Positions 47,483 to 57,252 of a stretch of DNA of 64,000 bases are shown one piece after another. Source of the DNA: a virus; IMG/VR virus record IMGVR_UViG_3300030419_008098, positions 1-64,000 of that record; one strand, written 5' to 3'. The translations under genes were made by a program, and so were the position numbers. Under the pieces are notes generated by a model, which saw only the letters and a program-made list of their open reading frames with translations, ran no database searches and had not been told where the DNA came from. Numbering within the stretch: the first letter of the stretch is position 1; each line of letters starts with the position of its first letter.

Positions 47483-49927
47483 TTATTGGCAAGATTCGCA
47501 AACTTCTCCGTTAGAAAGCGCTTCTAAACTGCAAGCCTCCGATTCTGTTTGGGGTGTTTCGATGGTAGATTTTTCTACTTTAGTTGCCGCTCTGTTGCGT
47601 AAATAATAAGTAGTTTTTAAGCCGGCTTCCCACGCTTTCATGTATAAATCATTGAGATGCTTTAAGGAAGTAGATTTGTTATATAAATTAAAACTGATAG
47701 ATTGATCTATCCATTTTTGCCTGACAGCATTGATTTCAATTAATTTAAACATATCTCGATCAAAAGCGGTTTTATACTTTTCCTTAAGATGGAGAGGGAT
47801 ATCACCGTTAAGAGAGTAAACGTCACCATCCACACTCTTAATTAAGCGGGCTAATTCCGGAGACCAAAGATTGTGTTTTTTTGCATCGCGAACAAAATGT
47901 TCGTTGGTTATATAAAAATTCCCACTCTTACACTCATAAACAAAAAGAACAGAAAAATTTGGTTCAATACTCTGTTCCACCCCATTGATGTATCCAATGG
48001 TGGCCGTTGGCGCAATAGCCATCACATTAGAATTACGCATTCCATGTTCTTTGATAGAGTCTCTTACCTCCTGCCAATTAAAAGTAGTTTTATGAGTTTT
48101 TTTCTGCCCCCTATAAGACATTAAATTATTCCAACTATCAAGAGGAAGAATGTTTTGATCCCACAACGACCCAATAAATGATTCGTAAGACCCTCTTTCG
48201 GCGGCGAGTTGACTACTTGCTAGAATCGCGTGTCTGCTATAAAATTCAAAAAGTTTATCGTTAAACTTAAGAGACTCCGGCGAGTCAATTTGAATATCTA
48301 AACGATGTAAAACATCATGAACCCCCATTAAACCCAAACCAATAGGTCTATGTCGTAGATTAGAGTTAGATGCTTCAGGGGTAGGATAAAAGTTGAGGTC
48401 TATTACATTGTCCAACATGCGAATAGCTAAATGAATAGTCTCCTCAAGTTTAGTCCAGTCCATATCTTGATGGGAAAGCTGACCCTCCTTGCTGTAGGAT
48501 TCTCTTAAATGATTAAACACATTAACTGAACCCAGATTACACACTGCTGTTTCGCCTGTCTCTACTTTTTCCCCTTGTTTATATTGAGAGGCTTTGGTAT
48601 GTAAAGTTATCTCTGTACAAAGATTAGAGCTATGAACCACGCCCTCATGTTGGTTGGTGTAGCGAATATTGCATGGGTCTTTGAAAGTATTCCACGGATG
48701 CGAGGTCTCAAACAATACTTTTAACATTTTTTTCCATAACTCTTTCGCTGGAAGCTTATGAAAACTTTTAATTTCCCCACTCTCCGCTTTCTTACAATAA
48801 AATTTATATTTTTTATCAAAAGCCTCCCCATACAAATCATGCAGTTCAGAACATTCTCTCGGATCAAATAGATACCAGTCCTTTTCTTGCTGCACCCGCC
48901 TCATAAAGATATCAGGTATCCACGAAGCAGTATTCATGTCGTGACAACGAAGTCTGTCATCCCCAGTGTTTTTACGTAGACTCAGAAAAGCTTCATAATC
49001 AAGATGCCACGGCTCTAAATATGCACAGCCCGCACCGGGACGCTTACCCCCTTGATTTACCGCAACTAAAAGATCATTATAAATCTTAAGCCACGGAACC
49101 AACCCGCTGGAAATTCCATTAGTTCCTTTAATGTAAGAGCCAGTAGACCTAAAAGGCGTAACATCCAATCCAAGACCCCCCGCATATTTCGACTTGCGAG
49201 CCTCTTGCCATGCTCCATCAAAAATTCCATCTATACTATCGTCAAAAGTATTTAAATAACAAGAGCTAAGTTGAGAATGACTCGTGCCACTATTAAAAAG
49301 AGTGGGGGTGGAGGTTGTATATCTAAATTGGCTCAAAAGATCATAAAATTTAATAGCCCATTCTTCTTTATCCTTTTCGTTAATTGCCAACCCCATGGCC
49401 ACACGCATCCAAAAGCATTGAGGAGCCTCCATAATTTTATTATCTTGACGAATAAAATAACGATCATAAAGAATTTGGATGCCTAAATATTTAAAGCGCT
49501 GATCTCTACTTAACTCTAGAGAATCACTTAATTTCTTAAGATCAAAATCCAATAATCTTTTATCTAACCTTCCTTCCTTTACAAGACCTTTAATGTTTTG
49601 AATAAAAGACTTGCGGTACTGTAAGTTAAAAGTGTCAGAATCCACACCTTCTTTAAAAACTTCTTTGTAAAGACAGTTAAGAAGGAGGCCGGCGGCAGCA
49701 TAAGAATACTGTGGCTCCTTCTCTATTTTTTCTCGGGCCGATAAAATAAGAGCTTGGTCAATCTCCGCTGTAGTAATCTTGTCATAGAGTTGAAGTTGGG
49801 CATCTAGAACTATCTCGCTAGCTGAAACTTCTTTTATGTTTTCACAGACTCTCTGAGCGCTAGCATTAATCTTATCGACTTCAAAATCTTCCAAACGGCC
49901 ATTGCGTTTTTTAACTTTTATATCCAT
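47483..49927 (-). CDS. nrdA: Ribonucleotide reductase large subunit (class Ia)
   Basis: 814 aa. N-terminal ATP cone (VKKRNGRLEDFEVDKINASAQRVCENIKEV outline), catalytic barrel with SSCYLNTFDDS, NLCTEI (catalytic Cys and Glu), AVCNLGSVN and the PTATIGYINGVEQSIEPNF motif, and the C-terminal CESCQ redox tail. Full length, all key Cys present. Works with NrdB and probably the phage thioredoxin. Confidence 0.95.
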   Translation of the reverse strand: MDIKVKKRNGRLEDFEVDKINASAQRVCENIKEVSASEIVLDAQLQLYDKITTAEIDQALILSAREKIEKEPQYSYAAAGLLLNCLYKEVFKEGVDSDTFNLQYRKSFIQNIKGLVKEGRLDKRLLDFDLKKLSDSLELSRDQRFKYLGIQILYDRYFIRQDNKIMEAPQCFWMRVAMGLAINEKDKEEWAIKFYDLLSQFRYTTSTPTLFNSGTSHSQLSSCYLNTFDDSIDGIFDGAWQEARKSKYAGGLGLDVTPFRSTGSYIKGTNGISSGLVPWLKIYNDLLVAVNQGGKRPGAGCAYLEPWHLDYEAFLSLRKNTGDDRLRCHDMNTASWIPDIFMRRVQQEKDWYLFDPRECSELHDLYGEAFDKKYKFYCKKAESGEIKSFHKLPAKELWKKMLKVLFETSHPWNTFKDPCNIRYTNQHEGVVHSSNLCTEITLHTKASQYKQGEKVETGETAVCNLGSVNVFNHLRESYSKEGQLSHQDMDWTKLEETIHLAIRMLDNVIDLNFYPTPEASNSNLRHRPIGLGLMGVHDVLHRLDIQIDSPESLKFNDKLFEFYSRHAILASSQLAAERGSYESFIGSLWDQNILPLDSWNNLMSYRGQKKTHKTTFNWQEVRDSIKEHGMRNSNVMAIAPTATIGYINGVEQSIEPNFSVLFVYECKSGNFYITNEHFVRDAKKHNLWSPELARLIKSVDGDVYSLNGDIPLHLKEKYKTAFDRDMFKLIEINAVRQKWIDQSISFNLYNKSTSLKHLNDLYMKAWEAGLKTTYYLRNRAATKVEKSTIETPQTESEACSLEALSNGEVCESCQ

Positions 49928-50064
49928 GATACGGGTATTACTACACAGGAAAATAGTCCCCTGTTTTTTCTTCAGTTATATTGTGAGTTTTTCTTGTTTA
50001 ACCCCAAAAAAAGTGTACGGGTCTGGCTAAAATAATTATTCCAGCCTAGGGTTTTAAAAACACT
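49928..50064 (-). promoter_or_regulatory. Long nrdA leader with inverted repeats
   Basis: About 130 nt between the promoter and the ATG, unusual in a genome of near-leaderless genes. It contains a hairpin-capable segment (GGCT...AGCC around AATAATTATT, 50020-50045) and a second one (ACAGGG...CCTGT, about 49946-49965). Possible regulatory RNA or operator; no known riboswitch recognised. Confidence 0.4.
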
Positions 50065-50093
50065 ATCATACCAGAAAACCTCATCACTGGCAA
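50065..50093 (-). promoter_or_regulatory. Sigma70-type promoter for nrdA
   Basis: TTGCCA (50088-50093), 17-bp spacer ending CTGG (extended -10), TATGAT (50065-50070). Confidence 0.65.
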
Positions 50094-50122
50094 GTATAAA
50101 AAGAAAAAGTTATTCACAGTCT

Positions 50123-51154
50123 CTACGAGAGAAGCGAGTAATCGTGCTGGTACATTTTTTTTACCAACCCTTTAAAGTCTGTATGACGCTCCCAACCAAG
50201 TTCTTTTTCCGCTAAAGAAGGATCCCCGCAAAGCTCATGCACCTCGGCGGGTCGATAGAATTTAGGGTTTATTTTAAAGATAAGTTGGCCTGACGGGGAG
50301 TGATAAAAACATTCATGCTCCTTATTTCCCCGGGAATAATATTCGATACCGGCTACAGCTAAAGATTCTTCGAGAAATTCTCTTACACTATGCATTTCCC
50401 CACTTGCTAAAACATAATTTTTAGGTTGATCTTGATTTAACATCAACCATACGCCACCCATAAAGTCTTCTGCGTCACTCCAATCACGTTGAGCCTCTAA
50501 ATTTCCTAGTGACAAAACTGGGATTTCGGTAGAATTATTTAACGCAATCTTGATTTTAGCCACTCCATCACTAATCTTGCGGGTAACAAAATCTAAACCG
50601 CGCCGAGTACCTTCATGATTGAAAAGCCATCCCTGTACCGCATAAAGACCATAGGACTCCCTATAAACTCTAACTAAATGTCTAGCGGCACATTTCGCCG
50701 CACCATAAGGAGACTGGGGCAACAAGGGGTGCTCTTCGGATTGGGGCGAATGAATTACATCACCAAACTCCTCCGAAGACCCCGCATTATAAAAACGACA
50801 ATCTGGAACAAAACGGCGTACAGATTCCAGAATATGTAAGACCGCATCAGCATCAGTGCCCCAGGTTTGAATGGGATATTTCCAGCTCCCCGCCACAAAA
50901 GACTGAGCTGCAAAGTTTATAAAGTAATCAGGCTCAATGTCAATGATAACATCTCTGATGCTGTGAGCATCCATAAGATCCATATCAATCAATTCAAAAC
51001 GTTCTTCATTTTCTAAGTGAAGGATGTTTTCATGGTTTTTAACGCTAAGCCTACGAATGGCTCCATAAATTTTATGAGAAGTCTTTTTGAGTAGGTAATC
51101 CACCATGTGGCTCCCATCCTGGCCGGTAACCCCGGTAATGATTATTTTTTTCAT
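50123..51154 (-). CDS. gmd: GDP-mannose 4,6-dehydratase
   Basis: 343 aa. GVTGQDGSH (NADP-binding), NAGSSEEFG, the YGAAK catalytic pair, NHEGTRRG (family NHESPRRG) and the C-terminal PAEVHELCGDPSLAEKELGW motif are all present. It converts GDP-mannose to GDP-4-keto-6-deoxymannose, the first step to GDP-fucose, rhamnose or perosamine. A fucosyltransferase-like gene is at 60612. AGGA precedes the start. Confidence 0.95.
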   Translation of the reverse strand: MKKIIITGVTGQDGSHMVDYLLKKTSHKIYGAIRRLSVKNHENILHLENEERFELIDMDLMDAHSIRDVIIDIEPDYFINFAAQSFVAGSWKYPIQTWGTDADAVLHILESVRRFVPDCRFYNAGSSEEFGDVIHSPQSEEHPLLPQSPYGAAKCAARHLVRVYRESYGLYAVQGWLFNHEGTRRGLDFVTRKISDGVAKIKIALNNSTEIPVLSLGNLEAQRDWSDAEDFMGGVWLMLNQDQPKNYVLASGEMHSVREFLEESLAVAGIEYYSRGNKEHECFYHSPSGQLIFKINPKFYRPAEVHELCGDPSLAEKELGWERHTDFKGLVKKMYQHDYSLLS

Positions 51155-51173
51155 ATTAAGATTCCTTATTTAT

Positions 51174-52151
51174 TTAAGCCTGCATTAGTATATCTAATGT
51201 AGACGAAATATCCACAATATAATTTTGGTCAAAAAGCGGATTCTCTTGAGCACGGCCACTTTTTCCTCCGGGATTAGGGTTATGCACTAAAGAAAAAGAA
51301 GGAAAGAAGTATTTAGAAAACAGTCTGTCGGTCCCCATTAAGCGAGGCCAAGAATTACGATAATCTACTTCGAGAATACAAATATTTTTATTCATTAATA
51401 AAAGATTGGTCATATTAGCCCCCGTGGGGGAGATGAAAATTTTACAACTGTTCAGAAGTAGGGCTTGATCACGGAAACTTAAATTGGCTAAAGTGTCTAC
51501 AATTTTTACGGAAAAGCCAATCTTTTTAATTTCCTCTGCGAGCTGCGCGGCATTTAAGATTATGCGAGAGCCCGCCTCTTCTCGGGTGTAGATAATTACA
51601 TCTTCAGCCGGAGGGGGTGGTAGCTTTAGGGTTGTAGAAATTAACTTATATAACAGATGCGCATCCCCGGGATATCGCAACAATCTATCTTCCCCTAAAA
51701 TAATAAGTTCTTCAAAGAAATAAACTTTTTCGGTTTGATAAACCACCTTAATGTTAAACTGAGACAGCGCGCATAAAAATAAAGAATTACACCAATAGTT
51801 GGAGCCAGTTTTAAATGTACCCACAGCATCCATATCGCTTAATTGAGGAAAGGCTGGGGTCTCCAGGGAGTCGCTTTTTACATTAATTAATAAAGTGTCA
51901 ATCCCCGCACTATTCTCTCTCAAAAAATGAAAAAAATTCAAGAAAGTATCGTAAGTAAAATGAGCTATATTGTGAACATGTAGTTCATAGCGAAGAGTAG
52001 TTCCCTTAAGATGTATAAAGTTCTCAAAAGAAAGGGGTTTATGAAAATTATATAAGCGATTTTCAATGGAAGTAAAGTTTCCAAACAAATCAGTACCATT
52101 ATATATTCCTTTATGGGAATTTTTTAAAAATACATTCCTAAAAGATTTCAT
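51174..52151 (-). CDS. Glycosyltransferase, GT61/DUF563-like
   Basis: 325 aa. C-terminal half carries NSCKIFISPTGANMTNLLLMNKNICILEVDYR, typical of GT61 enzymes (S-P-x-G-A-x-x-x-N), after a KLPPPPAEDVIIYTREEAGSR segment. Overlaps its neighbour by 1 bp. It would move a sugar onto a glycan or protein; acceptor unknown. Confidence 0.7.
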   Translation of the reverse strand: MKSFRNVFLKNSHKGIYNGTDLFGNFTSIENRLYNFHKPLSFENFIHLKGTTLRYELHVHNIAHFTYDTFLNFFHFLRENSAGIDTLLINVKSDSLETPAFPQLSDMDAVGTFKTGSNYWCNSLFLCALSQFNIKVVYQTEKVYFFEELIILGEDRLLRYPGDAHLLYKLISTTLKLPPPPAEDVIIYTREEAGSRIILNAAQLAEEIKKIGFSVKIVDTLANLSFRDQALLLNSCKIFISPTGANMTNLLLMNKNICILEVDYRNSWPRLMGTDRLFSKYFFPSFSLVHNPNPGGKSGRAQENPLFDQNYIVDISSTLDILMQA

Positions 52152-53242
52152 TACTTGTGAAGGGTTTGGTAAATTTTAAGAAGGAAGTACCGCGCCAAAG
52201 ACGTACTGCTAAAATACTTGAGGGCTCGCTCACTCATTTTTTTAATCCGAGTTTCAAATTCGGAAGGGTGGGAATATAAATACAAAGCTTTTTCTACGAG
52301 TTCTCTATAATCAGTGCACTCCGCAAAAGAGTCGCATTCTGATAAAGGATATTCAGAAATGTCTATAGGAGGCTTCGTGAATAAAAAATAACTACCACTT
52401 GATAGGGCCTCCCAGGGGCGCTTGGAATCCCAAAAAGGCCAATGGTCAATGCCCCCATATAAAATACATTTACAGTTTCCCAGGGCGCTTACATACGCGG
52501 GATTGGAGGCCCAGCGGTGGTAGGAATGTATGTTCTGATCTTTGGAGGCCATAGCTGAAATGGGAGAAGGGAACTTCGGGTCACCATAAACTTTACCATA
52601 AAAAGTATTTCCGGGAATCAACCCCCTCGCTACTAAAGCGTCCACCTCATTCCGTTTTTGGCCGGGACCAGAAATGTGGGCAAAATCTATCTCTCTATCC
52701 TTAAAGGAGCGCGACTTGGGATTTTTATAAAAATCCGTAATTCCAAAAGGTAAATAAAAATTGGCCTCGTGGGAGGAGGTAAATTGCTTCTGAGAGGTGA
52801 AGAGAATATCAGGGGTATAGTTTCCTAAGGGAAGGGCCCACCGCTCTAAAAATACATCCTGGGTTAAGTCCGAGGGCACACATTTACCATGGTCATCTAC
52901 AAAAGAGTTGGCTTTCTTAATCCATGTGTCGTTACCATTTACCACATCACTTCCATCCACCATTATTTTAATAAGGTTAGAGGGAATTAAATCCCATCGG
53001 GTGCCCCACTGCTGCCCGCTTAAGCAAAAATCATAACCTTCACTAGCGGCAGAAATGAGGTTTTCACAAAACCAGGAATTTATGTTTGATTTGAAAACGT
53101 CAATTTGAAACCCTAACTTATATAAACCCTCTAAAATTGTAATGACGGGAGCCTCGTAACTTTCGGAACCAACGAAAAGAATTTTTTTATTAAAGTTTTT
53201 TTCAATTCCCCGAGCTTCTTGAAAATATTTTTTAATAATCAT
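52151..53242 (-). CDS. Glycosyltransferase, CgeB/GT-B-like
   Basis: 363 aa. N-terminal KILFVGSESYEAPVITILEGLYKLGFQIDVFKS and C-terminal KRPWEALSSGSYFLFT, ECTDYRELVEKALYLYSHPSEFE and ARYFLLKI follow the CgeB-like GT-B outline (nucleotide-binding P-x-E-x-x-x-x-G). Divergent from the plus-strand gene at 53296. Confidence 0.7.
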   Translation of the reverse strand: MIIKKYFQEARGIEKNFNKKILFVGSESYEAPVITILEGLYKLGFQIDVFKSNINSWFCENLISAASEGYDFCLSGQQWGTRWDLIPSNLIKIMVDGSDVVNGNDTWIKKANSFVDDHGKCVPSDLTQDVFLERWALPLGNYTPDILFTSQKQFTSSHEANFYLPFGITDFYKNPKSRSFKDREIDFAHISGPGQKRNEVDALVARGLIPGNTFYGKVYGDPKFPSPISAMASKDQNIHSYHRWASNPAYVSALGNCKCILYGGIDHWPFWDSKRPWEALSSGSYFLFTKPPIDISEYPLSECDSFAECTDYRELVEKALYLYSHPSEFETRIKKMSERALKYFSSTSLARYFLLKIYQTLHK

Positions 53243-53295
53243 GGAACTTTTGTATTATAAAGGGAGGTTATTAATATTCTAATAAAAGAACTGTA

Positions 53296-54330
53296 ATGAA
53301 AGTGGTGATTGTCAAAGAGGCGTTAGATGAATTAGGGCCGTATTCATCTTTTGAATACAGGGGCATGTCATTTAAAAAATTATTAAATCAGTTTAAAACT
53401 AAAGCTAATGGGGTGCATACATTTTTAGCTTTTCAAGCCGATAGCATTATTCTTAACCAACCGCCTTCTCAAGGATATAAACAAAATATACCTCTAGAGC
53501 GTCAACAGAGGATTCTTTCCGCCACCACCAACACATACAATTTAAAAGACATATCGTGGGGAAGTTATGATGTGGTGTGGTGTCGCGATGCTATACTGGG
53601 GGAAATTGATACACTCAGAAAAAACTACCCTCAAACCTTATTTATTTATGAAAATGTCGAACACGCGTTTGCGATAATGGATCCTCGGTATGACATAATT
53701 TTAAATCATGTGGATTTTTCATTTACCGGAAAACCCAACAAACAAGGTTTAACGCCCTTTCCTTATGTAATAAATCCTGCAATTTTAAGAAAAAATATAA
53801 ACTGCAGCAAAAAAAGGGGGGTTTATCTAGATAGTAGAGACATCTACGAGTACGCCGAAGAAAAAAACATTAAAGATAAATACAAAAATCTCCAACAAAA
53901 ATTTAAAACTTTTAATATAAACCTAAACTCTCTTATTCCAAGGCCAGAATTCTGTTATAGGGAGGTAAATGATATACAGTCCAATACCTATAATTATCTG
54001 AAGCGCGTAGGAGAAGCCGAATATTTTGCTTTATTAGCTGACCGAGAGGGGCAAGCATTGGTAGAAGCCGCCGCTCTAGGATGTATTGTAATTGGTAACG
54101 GGACGACGACACAATCGAAATTAATTTGCCATCCAGTATGTAGGGTGGAAAAATTTTTAGATGGGGGTCTTTTAAGGAATAAAATACTAGCCTTGCAAGA
54201 AAACGCCCCTCTTAAAAAAGAAATTTTAGAATACCAAAATACCGTTTTAGATAATTACTATTATAAATATCAAGAGCGCCTCATTCGCACCGCCCTTTAT
54301 AATAAAAGAGGGTTAAGGGTTGCGTTTTAA
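53296..54330 (+). CDS. GT-B glycosyltransferase-like protein, paralog 1
   Basis: 344 aa, plus strand. MKVVIVKEALDELGPYSSFEYRGMSFKKLLN and YFALLADREGQALVEAAALGCIVIGNG match the minus-strand gene next to it along the full length. The latter motif is like the nucleotide-sugar site of GT-B enzymes. It overlaps its paralog tail to tail by 18 bp. Confidence 0.6.
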   Translation: MKVVIVKEALDELGPYSSFEYRGMSFKKLLNQFKTKANGVHTFLAFQADSIILNQPPSQGYKQNIPLERQQRILSATTNTYNLKDISWGSYDVVWCRDAILGEIDTLRKNYPQTLFIYENVEHAFAIMDPRYDIILNHVDFSFTGKPNKQGLTPFPYVINPAILRKNINCSKKRGVYLDSRDIYEYAEEKNIKDKYKNLQQKFKTFNINLNSLIPRPEFCYREVNDIQSNTYNYLKRVGEAEYFALLADREGQALVEAAALGCIVIGNGTTTQSKLICHPVCRVEKFLDGGLLRNKILALQENAPLKKEILEYQNTVLDNYYYKYQERLIRTALYNKRGLRVAF

Positions 54331-55398
54331 CTGAAGTGCTGTAGATAAAATATTTTGTTGGTATTCTACAAAATAGGTTTGGAGTCTTTGATTTTGATAG
54401 AGTAGTATTTCTTCTTGAAGTTGGGGGTTTGATTCGAGCTTAAGTATGCGCTCTTCGACCTCCGAGTAGGGTTGAAAAGAAGAAAAAAGAGTAAAAGGAT
54501 GGCATAGGAGATTGTGGTTGGGTGAACGAGTGGTACCAAAGCAAATACAATTTAACCCTGCGGCATCCACTAAAGATTGACCTAACCTACCGCTAGTTGA
54601 GGAAAAATATTTACTTTCCGCCAGTAAAGATAAATATTGAAAGCTGTCGGACTCACCACTCGGAGATACGCATAATCCGTTAAGGGAATTCTTGAGATTA
54701 CAGACTTTCTTAATGTTTCGATCCGCCTGGATGTGGTTTAATTTAGCCACCACCTTTATTTTGTCGGAGGAATAGCTAGGCGAAGAGGCACTCAACTCTG
54801 CCCCCAAAGCATAGTGCATCAGATCCCTATAGTCTATGTATAGCTGTATTTTTTTATCGCAAGAAAACTGCTTTCTCATTTTAGCTGGAGAACGCGGATA
54901 GGGAAATGGGATTTCCTTGTTTAATTCTTGGAGTAATATATCCCGGGGTGGGTGGTCGTGGCGCAAAATCAAATCATAAAAACGTGAATTGGTGGGACAG
55001 AACCCACGACTATGCTCAACTTCCTCATAAACAAAAAGAGTAGTGGGGTATTTAACCTTATGGGATTGAATGTTTTTTAAAATAGGGTCACGACACCATA
55101 CTACATCATAATTTTCAAATGGAATCTCTTGCTCGGATTTTACAGTCCCTAAGGTGGCGTGATAAGTATTGGTATAATTATCTTCTAAAGTGTTGGCTTC
55201 AATAATGTCGCATTCATGCCGGGCAAAGTTGTAGCTGTCTAAAATGTAATGGTCGGCTTCGAATAACAAAAAGGATTCTAAGCCATTAGTTTTGGTGTTA
55301 TGGAGCTTTAGTAAATCTTGAAATTTTAAATCCCTATAGTTGAAAGAGGTGGTGGGACCCAGGACGTCATAATATTGTTTGATTATACAGACTTTCAT
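54313..55398 (-). CDS. GT-B glycosyltransferase-like protein, paralog 2
   Basis: 361 aa. MKVCIIKQYYDVLGPTTSFNYRDLKFQDLL, FENYDVVWCRDPILKNI and YFSSTSGRLGQSLVDAAGLNCICFG parallel paralog 1 (YDVVWCRDAILGEI). The two genes form an inverted convergent pair. Confidence 0.6.
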   Translation of the reverse strand: MKVCIIKQYYDVLGPTTSFNYRDLKFQDLLKLHNTKTNGLESFLLFEADHYILDSYNFARHECDIIEANTLEDNYTNTYHATLGTVKSEQEIPFENYDVVWCRDPILKNIQSHKVKYPTTLFVYEEVEHSRGFCPTNSRFYDLILRHDHPPRDILLQELNKEIPFPYPRSPAKMRKQFSCDKKIQLYIDYRDLMHYALGAELSASSPSYSSDKIKVVAKLNHIQADRNIKKVCNLKNSLNGLCVSPSGESDSFQYLSLLAESKYFSSTSGRLGQSLVDAAGLNCICFGTTRSPNHNLLCHPFTLFSSFQPYSEVEERILKLESNPQLQEEILLYQNQRLQTYFVEYQQNILSTALQLKRNP

Positions 55399-55448
55399 TT
55401 TTTTTTAGATTTATGTGAAAATTAATTGAATATAAAGCAAGAAATATT

Positions 55449-56549
55449 ATGGCGTGCAACAAGATTATTATAAATAACATGGCGGAGATTGATGCCTATT
55501 TGCAATCTCAAGACACTGAAAACTGTAATATCGCTAACTATGTATGGTTGGAGTATGGTTTTTATCCTATATTCTTTAATGAATTGTTTTATGAATTTTT
55601 TAATAATTTGAAGGGGAAATATATTGGGTTATGTTTTGAGGGACAAGAAATCTTATACGAAGACAAAGTAGATGACTTGTTGATTTTGAAAGATTTTATA
55701 GATACTCGCAAAACCTACCTAGATAATAAAGAAACTCCGCTACTAATTCAAAACTTTAATTCTATAAGCGATAGGGGTATTGCTTTTTGGTATACGTTGC
55801 GTAATTTCGATGAAAATGAATATGCTAATGTTGTATACAAATATAAATATAAAAACATCCTACACCCTTTAGGTAAAGATGATCCCTGGAGGCTCGGGTT
55901 GTTTTCGTGTTTAAAATTTTGCTATGCCACCGGAGAGAAAGAGTTTTGGACAACTGAAGATACATTGTGGAAAACTTCGGGAACCCTGGGGTGGCGACTC
56001 GATAGATGGAGGCAAGATTATAAATTCCCAAATATTCTACCCTTTGACACCAACGAGTACTATGCCATTTTCGTAAAAAATACCTGGAAAACGCGCAACT
56101 TTAGATCGAACAATATTCAAGACATCCTCGTGGGAGACAGTGGGGCTGAGGGGCAAAGAGGGTTTGGTTTTGTGGATACGGGGTTTTATAAAAACCTAAT
56201 AGAATATATTTTAAAAAACAATAAAAAATTAGTTATTATTAGCGACCTAGTAAAATACCCCATACCCGTTCACCCTAATATAGAAGTTTTTGAGATGAAG
56301 GGCTTTTTTGATATAAAAAAATATTGCGCCGTGGTCCATAATAGTAAAGCGTTTCTAACCTCTTCTACCTCGCCATTAGATTTAGCGTCTTATTATTGTG
56401 ATACTAATATAGTCTGCCTCGACGACCAGCAAAATAAATTTTCCTGGGTAGAGCAAATATTAAAAATCAAAAATAAAAAGGGGCTGGCCTTTGATATGCA
56501 GCATGATAGCTTCGGGAAACTCAAATCTTTCCTCGAAGAGTTAGGATAA
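55449..56549 (+). CDS. Hypothetical protein in the glycan cluster, possible glycosyltransferase
   Basis: 366 aa, plus strand. The C-terminal half (KKLVIISDLVKYPIPVHPNIEVFEMKGFFDIKKYCAVVHNSKAFLTSSTSPLDLASYYC) has the strand-helix order of heptosyltransferase-like GT-B domains. N-terminal half unassigned. Starts without a Shine-Dalgarno. Confidence 0.5.
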   Translation: MACNKIIINNMAEIDAYLQSQDTENCNIANYVWLEYGFYPIFFNELFYEFFNNLKGKYIGLCFEGQEILYEDKVDDLLILKDFIDTRKTYLDNKETPLLIQNFNSISDRGIAFWYTLRNFDENEYANVVYKYKYKNILHPLGKDDPWRLGLFSCLKFCYATGEKEFWTTEDTLWKTSGTLGWRLDRWRQDYKFPNILPFDTNEYYAIFVKNTWKTRNFRSNNIQDILVGDSGAEGQRGFGFVDTGFYKNLIEYILKNNKKLVIISDLVKYPIPVHPNIEVFEMKGFFDIKKYCAVVHNSKAFLTSSTSPLDLASYYCDTNIVCLDDQQNKFSWVEQILKIKNKKGLAFDMQHDSFGKLKSFLEELG

Positions 56550-56550
56550 C

Positions 56551-57252
56551 TTAGAGCTCAGATATTACTCTCCCCTCTAAGGGCATCATAGGTATATCGG
56601 TAGGCTGACCCCAAAGCTGATGGTAGGGATAGGAAAATAAATCGGTAGAAGGTATCTTGTTTATATCGCAGCGCACAAAAGCCATGTTGACGTGATTTAG
56701 CCAGACTAAATCATAGCCTTTCAATGCTCCCAGCTCCAAGAAGGCTGGCGCAGAGGCGCCATAATAACGGATATTGTTGAGGTGGCGATAACCTGGCTCA
56801 TATCGCATAACACAACTTTCGGAATGATTGGAATTGTATTCCACTAAAACCACCTGTGGTTGATAGTTTAAATTTTTCCAAACCCACCAATCAATACTGT
56901 CGATGTCAATGGTGAAGAATTCAAAATCTTCTTTAATGTTATGAGCTTTTAGGTGAAAATTTACATTTGTAGAATCGTCCTCGCAGGTAACAAAAGAGTT
57001 AATGCAAATGGCATCGTGTCCAGCCAAATTTTGTTGGGACTCTTGAGATTTTTGAGAGTCTCCTTCTATGCAGAGGCCTCGCCAGCCTTTTTCTAGGAGC
57101 AATTTAGTATTACTAAGATAAACGCCATCCCACGCCCCCACATCAACAAAAACTCCTTTTTCTATCCCTTGACGCTCAAAAATCTCTTGTAATACTCCAT
57201 CTTCATTATTTTGGCTATATTTAGACCAGGGATATTTTGTTAAAGAACTCAT
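56551..57252 (-). CDS. FkbM-like methyltransferase
   Basis: 233 aa. SQNNEDGVLQEIFERQGIEKGVFVDVGAWDGVYLSNTKLLLEKGWRGLCIEGD outlines motif I (VDVGAWDG) and the acidic loop; FEFFTIDIDSIDWWVWKNL corresponds to motif IV. Likely O-methylates a sugar. Overlaps the next MTase gene by 4 bp. Confidence 0.7.
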   Translation of the reverse strand: MSSLTKYPWSKYSQNNEDGVLQEIFERQGIEKGVFVDVGAWDGVYLSNTKLLLEKGWRGLCIEGDSQKSQESQQNLAGHDAICINSFVTCEDDSTNVNFHLKAHNIKEDFEFFTIDIDSIDWWVWKNLNYQPQVVLVEYNSNHSESCVMRYEPGYRHLNNIRYYGASAPAFLELGALKGYDLVWLNHVNMAFVRCDINKIPSTDLFSYPYHQLWGQPTDIPMMPLEGRVISEL

